A DNA stretch of 28,117 nucleotides, taken from CAZXBB01 sp964638815 (GTDB lineage Bacteria; Planctomycetota; Phycisphaerae; Phycisphaerales; SM1A02). This document shows positions 1-6,606 of this stretch, one piece after another; position 1 is the first letter of the stretch, and each line of letters starts with the position of its first letter. The translations under genes were made by a program, and so were the position numbers. The stretch spans positions 1-28,117 of the forward strand of contig CAZXBB010000361.1 in the NCBI GenBank assembly GCA_964638815.1. The letters are read 5' to 3'. The notes beneath the pieces were generated by a model, which was given only the letters and a program-made list of their open reading frames with translations, had not been told where the DNA came from and did not search any database.

Positions 1-1905
1 ACGCGCGGCGGTGGCGAGTGTCGTCTCGGGCCGCGCGTCGCGCGCTCCGGTGCGCTCGACGATGGTCTGCGCGCCGGCCAGCAGCGCCGCCTCGCTCGGG
101 GCGGGGTCCGACCGCACCGGGTCGGCCGACGTCGGCGCTACGTCAACCTCGAGCCGCTCGGGTACGGGAATGGCGGCCGGCGTCGCGATCGCGACGGCCG
201 TCTCCCCCGAGGTCGTCGGCGCGGGGCTCGTCTCGATCTCCAGCTCGAGGGCCATGCCGGCGACGGGCTCGACGTCCGCCGGATCGACGCGCACCGGAAG
301 ATCCGGCGTGGGGACGGCGGCGTCGCTCGCCTCCGCCGCCTCGACGGGCTCGTGCGAGTCGATGGTGACCTTCGCGACGGCGAGCTCCGCCGGCGTGCTC
401 TCCACCCGGGGCGGCGCGACGGTCGCCTCGCTGCGCTGGGCCGCGACGACCTGCGCTTCCATCGAGACGTCGGTCATCGTGCCGCGCACCTGCGCCGCGA
501 GGTCGCTGCCGACCGAGGGCGACACGATCGCGACGCGCATCCCGCGCTGCGCGACCCACTCCGAGACGGAATTGCCGACTCCCCAGAACGCCAGGCCGAC
601 GAGGAGCATCGCGTGGATGACCACCGACGCGATGAGGCATCGCGCGAGCAGCCCCAGCGTGCGATAGCGCTCCGAGGCCAGCGCGCGGCCGACCGACCAG
701 ACCAGCAGCATGAGCAGGATCGCGATCACGATCCAGAGGAGGTAGGGGAGCAGCGCGAGCCAGTCGATCGTTGCGCGCACAACCTCGGTGGCGGTGTAGA
801 CCTCGCGCGACGAGGCGAAGTAGAGGTCGTGGTTGACGACGGCGTCCGCGGCCGCGTGCGCGGCAGGGTCCGCGTGCGCGACCGCGTCCGTGTGCGCGAC
901 CGCGTCCGTGTGCGCGTCCGCGTCCGTGTGCGCGTCCGTGTGCGCGCTCCGGTTCGAGCTGAAATGGAGGCCGAATCCCGCGACGCTGACGCCTGGGTCG
1001 ATCTCGTCCGCCGCCGTGTTCAGCGGCGCTTCCAGGTTCGACGGGGCGTGCAGCTCAGGCGTCAGACGCGCCCGGTAGATGTCGAAGCCGCCGTGACCGC
1101 CCCGCCGGTTCGAGGCGAAGTAGACGAAGTCGCCGGCTGGGCTGAGGGCCGGGGCGCCCTCCTGGTCCGGCGAGTTCAGCCGGTCCACGGCCTGCGCGTC
1201 CCCGGCGACGCCGTCGCGGAGCGCGGCGCGGTAGAGATCGAAGTCGCCCTCGTAGAGATCCTCGCGCACGCTCACGGACTCTTCCGCGCCGGGCAGCGGG
1301 GTCTCGCCGGCGCCCGGGCGGTTGGAGGCGAACCAGAGGGCGTCGGCGCCGGGGTCGAGGGCGGGGCCGTACTCGTGGTACGGCGTGTTCACGCCCGCGC
1401 CCAGATTGATCGGGTCACCCCAGCCGCCCTCGCGCGTGTCGTCGCGGTGCACCGCCCAGAGGTCGTAGCCGCCCGCGCCGCCGGCGCGGTTGCTCGCGAA
1501 CCAGACGACGCGTCCGTCGCGGCTCGGCTCCGGGTTGAGCTCGTCGGCGCGCGTGTTGATCGCGTCGAACGGGACGGGTTCGGACCAGCCCGCGGTCGTG
1601 CGTGACGACACGAACACGTCCGCGTCGGCGCCCGCCTCGCCGCGCACCAGGTACATGACGAGACCGTCCTGCGTCACGCGCGGGCCGTACTCGCCGCGCG
1701 GGGAGTTCACCGTGCCGTCTACGGCGACGGGCGGCGTCCACAGCACGTCGCGCGGCGCGGTCTCGTCGACGCGCCGCCGGATGGTGTCGGCGTCCGTGTA
1801 GAAGAGCACGCGCTGCTCGCGCAGATGCCACAGCAGCCCGCCCACGCCCGCCACCACGACGAGTGAGAGTGCATACAGCAGGATGCGGGTGAGGCGTCGC
1901 GTCAT
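1..1905 (-). CDS. PD40 propeller protein with TonB-like membrane helix (3' end cut off)
   Basis: The frame reads from ATG 1905 to the left edge as 635 residues without a stop, so the C-terminus is missing. Residues 8-24 form a membrane anchor or signal anchor. Residues about 60-375 hold repeated PD40/TolB-type blades, recognisable by FASNR or FSSNR followed by GG.D.Y (for example FASNRRGGHGGFDIY). Two further hydrophobic helices follow, at about 385-405 and 421-440. The second contains S427-V-V-I-H431, which matches the S-x3-H signature of the TonB transmembrane helix that contacts ExbB/ExbD. After it comes a long Pro/Val/Ala/Glu-rich stretch like the extended periplasmic part of TonB. The gene is the last visible member of the TPR-exbB-exbD operon. 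Its role as the energy-transducing partner of ExbBD is inferred; the PD40 and helix features are seen directly. A low-complexity repeat interrupts one blade near residues 321-354. Confidence 0.8.
   Translation of the reverse strand, partial: MTRRLTRILLYALSLVVVAGVGGLLWHLREQRVLFYTDADTIRRRVDETAPRDVLWTPPVAVDGTVNSPRGEYGPRVTQDGLVMYLVRGEAGADADVFVSSRTTAGWSEPVPFDAINTRADELNPEPSRDGRVVWFASNRAGGAGGYDLWAVHRDDTREGGWGDPINLGAGVNTPYHEYGPALDPGADALWFASNRPGAGETPLPGAEESVSVREDLYEGDFDLYRAALRDGVAGDAQAVDRLNSPDQEGAPALSPAGDFVYFASNRRGGHGGFDIYRARLTPELHAPSNLEAPLNTAADEIDPGVSVAGFGLHFSSNRSAHTDAHTDADAHTDAVAHTDAVAHADPAAHAAADAVVNHDLYFASSREVYTATEVVRATIDWLALLPYLLWIVIAILLMLLVWSVGRALASERYRTLGLLARCLIASVVIHAMLLVGLAFWGVGNSVSEWVAQRGMRVAIVSPSVGSDLAAQVRGTMTDVSMEAQVVAAQRSEATVAPPRVESTPAELAVAKVTIDSHEPVEAAEASDAAVPTPDLPVRVDPADVEPVAGMALELEIETSPAPTTSGETAVAIATPAAIPVPERLEVDVAPTSADPVRSDPAPSEAALLAGAQTIVERTGARDARPETTLATAAR
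844..945 (-). repeat. In-frame GC-rich hexamer/18-mer tract inside the PD40 protein
   Basis: The DNA is made of variants of gcgtcc, gtgtgc and gcgacc in tandem. On the coding strand it encodes alternating AHTD, ADAHTD and AVAHTD units. It sits between FSSNRS and NHDLYFASSRE, that is, inside the SNR...DLY signature of one PD40 blade, where related blades have only a few residues. It therefore looks like a repeat expansion in a surface loop. The frame stays open throughout. Confidence 0.75.
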
Positions 1906-1973
1906 GGTCGTTGCGTCATGCTCGTTGCGTCATGCTCGTTGCGTCAGGGTCGTTGCGTCATGCTCGTTGCGTC
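1904..1973 (-). repeat. Five 14-bp direct repeats between exbD and the PD40 gene
   Basis: Five consecutive 14-bp units begin at plus-strand positions 1904, 1918, 1932, 1946 and 1960; they differ only at two or three bases. On the minus strand each unit reads GACGCAACGAGCAT or a close variant, and the real start of the downstream gene (ATGACGCGACGC) resembles the repeat. ATG codons occur at minus-strand positions 1961, 1933, 1919 and 1905. Each of the first three opens a five-codon frame (MTQRP or MTQRA) closed by TGA. Where the next unit carries an ATG, this TGA overlaps it as ATGA. The array starts at the stop codon of exbD, where TTGA overlaps the stop in the same way. Confidence 0.85.
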
Positions 1974-2388
1974 AATCCAGGCCGGTGACGACGGTGTCGA
2001 GGTAAGGCTCCTGGATGCCGCTTCCCTTGCAGATGTCGAGCACGCGCACGATGGCGGCGTAGTACGCGTTGCGGTCGCCCCGCACCGTGACCTTCTGATC
2101 GGGGTTCGTGGCGACGGCGGTATCGATCACCGTCCGCAGATCGTCCGGCTCCATCTTTCGTCCGCTGACAATGATCTCGCCCTCGGCGGTGACATTGATG
2201 ACGATCTCCTTCAGCGCCGTCGAGATCGGACCTGCCGCGGCCGCGGACGGCAACGCGATCTGCATCTCGCGCTCCGTCTGGTGGAACGTGGTCGCGACCA
2301 GGAAGAAGATCAGAAGCAGGAAGACCATGTCGATGATCGGGGCGAGCTCGATCGTCGCGGCCTGTTCGGTCTCGTTGGTGGAGATCAT
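1972..2388 (-). CDS. exbD: ExbD/TolR-type proton-channel subunit
   Basis: The 138-residue product has the normal ExbD/TolR layout: a short cytoplasmic N-terminus, one membrane helix (about residues 15-36, ELAPIIDMVFLLLIFFLVAT) and a small periplasmic domain. The Asp of PIID in the helix corresponds to the conserved proton-carrying Asp of the family. With ExbB it should form an inner-membrane motor that uses the proton gradient to drive a periplasm-spanning partner. A strong GGAAGGAG ribosome site precedes ATG 2388. The gene starts 15 bp after exbB and ends at the 14-bp repeat array leading into the PD40/TonB-like gene. ExbD and TolR cannot be told apart from sequence alone. Confidence 0.92.
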   Translation of the reverse strand: MISTNETEQAATIELAPIIDMVFLLLIFFLVATTFHQTEREMQIALPSAAAAGPISTALKEIVINVTAEGEIIVSGRKMEPDDLRTVIDTAVATNPDQKVTVRGDRNAYYAAIVRVLDICKGSGIQEPYLDTVVTGLD

Positions 2389-2403
2389 GCCTCGCTCCTT
2401 CCC

Positions 2404-3201
2404 TCAGTTCGTCGCCGTGCCGAGCCGGCCGCGGGTCACGCGGTCGTTGTCGTCCGTCGCCGGCAGCGGCGGCGGCACGAGGGGCGGCGCCGACGGCGCG
2501 AGGCCGAGCGATATCTCCTCGATGAAGTCCACCGTCATCTCGTCGATCTCCATGACGAGCGACGCGACCTTCGCCGACAGCCAGTGGTAGGCGATGAGCG
2601 CGGGGATCGCGACGACGAGGCCCGCCGCCGTCGTGATCATCGCCTCGTAGATGCCGCCCGCGAGCAGCTCCGTCTTGCCGAGCGCCTCCGCCGACATCGC
2701 GACGGTCTGGAACGCCGTGATCATGCCGAAGATCGTGCCGAGCAGTCCCATCAGCGGCGTGACCGCCGCCACGACCGAGAGAACGCGCAGCCGCTTGCGC
2801 AGCTTCAGCACCTCGCGCTGTCCCGATTCCTGGATGTGTCGCTCGACGATCTCGATGGGACCGCCGAGCCGCTTCAGGCCGGCCGTGAACACCGAGGCCA
2901 CCGGGCTGGGGCTGCTCCGGCAATAGGCGAGACCCGCCTGCTTGTCCTCGAGACCGTGTCCCATGCGCTTTCGCAGACCGGCGAGGAAGCCCGGCGGAAT
3001 CACGGTGCGTCGTCGCAGGCTGACGAAGCGCTCCGCGACGACCGTCAGCGCGATGAGCGAGCAGAGGCCGATCGGGATCATCATGAGCCCGCCCTTGAGG
3101 ATGAAGTCCCAGACGGACGTGACCTCGACGGACGACGCGACGCCCTGCGGCGTCTGCGCCAGCACCAGTCCCGCGGACCCGGCGATGTTGAGAAGCGACA
3201 C
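2404..3201 (-). CDS. exbB: MotA/TolQ/ExbB-type proton-channel subunit
   Basis: This 265-residue product has the three-helix pattern of TolQ/ExbB: hydrophobic segments near residues 37-57, 141-165 and 188-210. The conserved core LRVLSVVAAVTPLMGLLGTI and the following GMITAFQ are plainly visible. An N-terminal hydrophobic stretch ending LAQTPQG may be an extra cleavable signal, common in planctomycete members. The start is GTG 3201, preceded by AAGGGAG at good spacing. The C-terminal tail is Pro-rich and poorly conserved. The gene lies between the TPR gene (43 bp upstream) and exbD (15 bp downstream) and should encode the channel scaffold that assembles with ExbD. Confidence 0.93.
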   Translation of the reverse strand: MSLLNIAGSAGLVLAQTPQGVASSVEVTSVWDFILKGGLMMIPIGLCSLIALTVVAERFVSLRRRTVIPPGFLAGLRKRMGHGLEDKQAGLAYCRSSPSPVASVFTAGLKRLGGPIEIVERHIQESGQREVLKLRKRLRVLSVVAAVTPLMGLLGTIFGMITAFQTVAMSAEALGKTELLAGGIYEAMITTAAGLVVAIPALIAYHWLSAKVASLVMEIDEMTVDFIEEISLGLAPSAPPLVPPPLPATDDNDRVTRGRLGTATN

Positions 3202-3244
3202 GATTCGATCTCCCTTTGGGTGTGGCGTCCGGTGGGGCCGGTGA

Positions 3245-6200
3245 TCAGTGCCCGGGCAGGCCCGAGCGGGACATTTCCTTCAGGCGATCCGCGGCGAGCG
3301 CGCTCCACTGCGTGTTGCCGTGCTCGCGCGTCACCTGCTCGAAGAGCGTGCGGGCCTGAACGGGATCGCCCAGTTCGCGGAAGCAGCGGGCGGCTTCGTA
3401 CAGCGCCGCCCCGCTCCACTGCGGGTATCCGTAGAGGATGTCGACCTTGAGCAGCTCGCGGGCCGCATCCTCGTAACGCTTGTCCGCGTAGAGGCACTCG
3501 CCGATCTGGAACTGCGCCCGCGCGGCCGTCGGCCCGTCGTGGCTCTCGACGACCTTGCGGTACGACACGACGGCCGCGTCGCGATTGCCCTGGTTCTCCT
3601 GCGCCCAGCCGACGCCGAACTGCGCCTGGTACGCGAGGTCCGTCGAGCCGAAGCGTTCGAGGTAGAGCGCGAACGCCCGCTCGCTCTCGCGCCAGTCCTG
3701 AAGCGCAGCGTGACACTCCCCGAGCCGCAGGAGCGCCGGGCCGCAGGACGGGCTCGCCGGGTCGCCTGCGGCGACGCGCGCGAGGTGCTGCGCCGCCCGC
3801 TGGTGTGCGCCGGTACGGAAGAACGACTCGCCGGCGAGCAGGTGCGCCGACGCGGCGAGCGGGCTCTGCGGGTAGGCGGCGAGGAACCCGGCGAGACGAT
3901 CGGCCGCCTCGCGGTGACGCCCGCCCTCGTACGCGCATACGCCGAAGCGGTACATCGCCTGGCTGCGCAGCGTCTCGGGGGCGTCATCGATCTCAAGGAG
4001 CTGCGCCAGGTGCCGCTCGGCCTGATCGCGCCGTCCCGCGCCGGCCTCGAGCTCGGCGAGCTCGAGCATGCCGTGCCGCGCAAGCTCCGTCGCCCCGGAC
4101 TCGCGCAGCAGCGTCGTGTACGCCGCGATCGCCTCCTCCGGACGATCGAGCGCCCGGAGGCACCATGCCTGCTCGTACGTCAGTGACGCCCGCGTCTCGG
4201 CGTCGAGCGCACCGCGGTGCGCGGCGCTCATGCCCTTCATGACCTTCAGTGCGCCCGCGGGGTCGTCCCGACGGGCGCACGCGATGGCAAGCTGCGCCTC
4301 CGCCTTCGGCGCGTGGCTCGAGTCGGGGTAGCGCTCGAGGAGCTTCGTGAACGCCTCCCGGGCCTCGTCGAACGCGCCGGCCGCGAAGTGCGACTCGCCC
4401 TGGCGGGCGAGGGCGGTGGCCAGGATGTCCCGATCGGCGTCCTTCCGCCCGCTGACGAGCGCGAAGTGCTTCGCGGCCGCGTCGTAGTCGCCTTCACCGA
4501 TCGCGATCGCGCCGAGGTGATTCAAAGCGTGCATCGCGAACCGCGAGGTCGTTTCGTCCCGCGCGATGCGGGTGAAGACCTCCCTGGCCTCGTCGAGGCG
4601 ACCGAGTGACATCAGGGCCTGGCCGCGCTCGAAGGCGACCTGCGGCTGGTGGCTCTTCGGGAAGCCGGCGATGAGCCGGTCGTAGGCGGCGAGCGCCTCG
4701 GCCGGCTCGTCCTGCCGGTGGTGGGACAGGCCGAGCTTGAGGAGCGCGTCGTCGGCGGATGGCTGGTCGAGACCGAACTCGAGGTAGTCGGCGAAGTACG
4801 TCTCAGCCGACGCCCATCGCCCGGCCTGGAAGTGCATGTCACCGACCGCGAGCAGCGCCGGGCGGAACACCTCCGACTTCTTGCGCCGCGCCGCGCTCTG
4901 CGTCAGCAGCGGCTCGGCCGCGTCGTACTCGCGCATCTGGTAGAGCGACATGCCGAGCCGGTACGTCGCGGCCGCAGCCTGCGCGTCCTTCGGGTGCGAT
5001 TCGAGGAACGCGCGGTACCGCCCGGCGGCTGTGTCGTAGTCGTGCGCGAGGAACGCGTTCTCGGCGGCCATGAACGCGATCGCCGGCGCGAGCGCGTGCT
5101 GCGGGTAGCTCTCGAGGAACGTGCGGCAGATGGACAGACTCGCGTCGTAACCCCGGCGCTGGTGCTCCGTAGACGCCGCGAGGTGGAGGGCGTCGGGCGC
5201 GAGCGCATGCTTCGGGAAGCGACGCCGAAACGCCTCGAGCCGGGCGAGCGCCGCGTCGGGCTGCTCGAGCCGAGTGAGGGCGACGGCATGGTCGTACATC
5301 ATCTCGGGCATCAGCTCGCTCTTGGGGAAGCGCTCGATGGCGTCCTCGAGGCGGGACGCGCCGCGCTTCGCGTCGCCCGCGCGAAGATCGCACTTGGCCG
5401 TCCAGTACGTCGCGTCGTCGCCGTAGTCGCGATCGTCCGCGGGCACCTTCGCGTACTCGGTGCGTGCCTTGTCGAGCTCACCCGCGTCGAGCCAGAGCCG
5501 TCCGCGGAGCACGCGGACGGCCGGCGCGAGATCGTGCTTCGGAAAGCGATCGGCCATCTCGTCGAGGAGCGTCGCGGCGGCGCGGGCCTGGTCCTGCTGG
5601 TAGAGCAGCAGGGCGAGACCGTACATCGCCTCGGGCACGTACGTGTCGTGGGCCTGCGCGAGCACCTGCCGGTAGCGGTCGATCGCAGGCTGCGGCGCGT
5701 TCACGCGATGGAGGCTCTGGGCGTGCAGCAGCGTCGCCTGGTCGGCATGCGCGCCGTCCGGGAAGCGCTCGAGCAGACCGCCGAAGCGTTCGGCCGACGT
5801 CGCGTAGTCGCCCTGCGCCATCTCGGCGAGCCCCTGGAAGAGCTCGACGCGCTCGCGCAGCGGACTGTCGGGCCACTGCGCGACGAAGCGTCGGGCCGGT
5901 TCGGCGACTTCCGCGTACCGGCCGGCGTAGTGCTGCGATTCGACCAGGAGCGCGGCGGCGTCGTCGGCGAGCGCGTGCCCGCCGTGGCGTTCCACGACTT
6001 CCCGGAACCGGTCCGCGGCCGTCTCCGGCTCATCGAGGGCGAGGTGACACTGTCCGAGGATCGTCCCGACCTCGGCGGCGTACGTGAAGTCGCCGCGCTG
6101 TCGCAGACCGTCGATCGCCTCCACGGCCTCGCGGTGCCGTCCCAGGCGGAAGAGGCTGACGCCGAGACCGTAGTGGGCGACGTCGGCCTTCTCGTGATCC

Positions 6201-6433
6201 GGGGCCTGCGCGAGGAACGCCCGGTACTCCGTGACGGCCAGATCGTACAGCCCGCGGTTCAGCATGCCGTTCGCGCCGAAGTACGTTCGCAGCGCGCCGG
6301 CGTCGCCCGCCGCCGACTGGGCAAAGACCGGCCCGCACGCCAGGAGCAGCGCGAGCCCGGCGACGATCACGACGCGCGAAGCGCCGGATCGGGGGAGCGG
6401 GCGGAACAGGGGCGTGCGACGGATCGTCATCAT
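3245..6433 (-). CDS. Exported giant TPR-repeat protein, first gene of the ExbBD operon
   Basis: The 1062-residue product has a signal peptide (LALLLACGPVFAQSAAGD, cleavage near residue 38-39). The rest is almost entirely tetratricopeptide repeats of the YbgF/CpoB and BamD-like kind, with recurrent A..L...YP.S..A..A...L. patterns spaced about 35 residues apart. No catalytic domain is visible. TPR arrays bind other proteins, and YbgF/CpoB is a periplasmic partner of the Tol system in proteobacteria, so a scaffold role in this ExbBD system is a reasonable inference. The start is one of two adjacent ATGs (6433 or 6430), preceded by GAGGTGA. It is the promoter-proximal gene of the leftward operon and is followed after 43 bp by exbB. 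No clear promoter could be picked in the 100 bp upstream. Confidence 0.88.
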   Translation of the reverse strand: MMTIRRTPLFRPLPRSGASRVVIVAGLALLLACGPVFAQSAAGDAGALRTYFGANGMLNRGLYDLAVTEYRAFLAQAPDHEKADVAHYGLGVSLFRLGRHREAVEAIDGLRQRGDFTYAAEVGTILGQCHLALDEPETAADRFREVVERHGGHALADDAAALLVESQHYAGRYAEVAEPARRFVAQWPDSPLRERVELFQGLAEMAQGDYATSAERFGGLLERFPDGAHADQATLLHAQSLHRVNAPQPAIDRYRQVLAQAHDTYVPEAMYGLALLLYQQDQARAAATLLDEMADRFPKHDLAPAVRVLRGRLWLDAGELDKARTEYAKVPADDRDYGDDATYWTAKCDLRAGDAKRGASRLEDAIERFPKSELMPEMMYDHAVALTRLEQPDAALARLEAFRRRFPKHALAPDALHLAASTEHQRRGYDASLSICRTFLESYPQHALAPAIAFMAAENAFLAHDYDTAAGRYRAFLESHPKDAQAAAATYRLGMSLYQMREYDAAEPLLTQSAARRKKSEVFRPALLAVGDMHFQAGRWASAETYFADYLEFGLDQPSADDALLKLGLSHHRQDEPAEALAAYDRLIAGFPKSHQPQVAFERGQALMSLGRLDEAREVFTRIARDETTSRFAMHALNHLGAIAIGEGDYDAAAKHFALVSGRKDADRDILATALARQGESHFAAGAFDEAREAFTKLLERYPDSSHAPKAEAQLAIACARRDDPAGALKVMKGMSAAHRGALDAETRASLTYEQAWCLRALDRPEEAIAAYTTLLRESGATELARHGMLELAELEAGAGRRDQAERHLAQLLEIDDAPETLRSQAMYRFGVCAYEGGRHREAADRLAGFLAAYPQSPLAASAHLLAGESFFRTGAHQRAAQHLARVAAGDPASPSCGPALLRLGECHAALQDWRESERAFALYLERFGSTDLAYQAQFGVGWAQENQGNRDAAVVSYRKVVESHDGPTAARAQFQIGECLYADKRYEDAARELLKVDILYGYPQWSGAALYEAARCFRELGDPVQARTLFEQVTREHGNTQWSALAADRLKEMSRSGLPGH

Positions 6434-6535
6434 GGTATCTCACCTCTGCGCGGTCCCGGGTCTCGACCGACACGTGCGCGCACGCACGCCGGGCACCCGG
6501 GGTACGAGGGAAGCATACACCCGGAGTGGGAGAAA

Positions 6536-6565
6536 GGAGGGGCGCCGAAGCGCCCCTCCCATCCT
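6536..6565 (-). terminator. Terminator of the blaI-blaR operon, C(UUCG)G loop
   Basis: A perfect 10-bp stem (ggaggggcgc at 6536-6545 with gcgcccctcc at 6550-6559) closes a four-base loop that reads TTCG in the leftward transcript, giving the very stable C(UUCG)G tetraloop. On the minus strand it is followed by TTTCT. It starts 47 bp after the stop codon of the M56 protease gene and would protect the TPR operon from read-through. Confidence 0.8.
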
Positions 6566-6606
6566 GTCTTCGTCGCCGTGCTGCGGGAGCGACGAAGCCT
6601 GTGGTC

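Noticed and set aside
1904..1973. CRISPR array
   Set aside because: Units are 14 bp and directly adjacent, with no spacers and no cas genes nearby.
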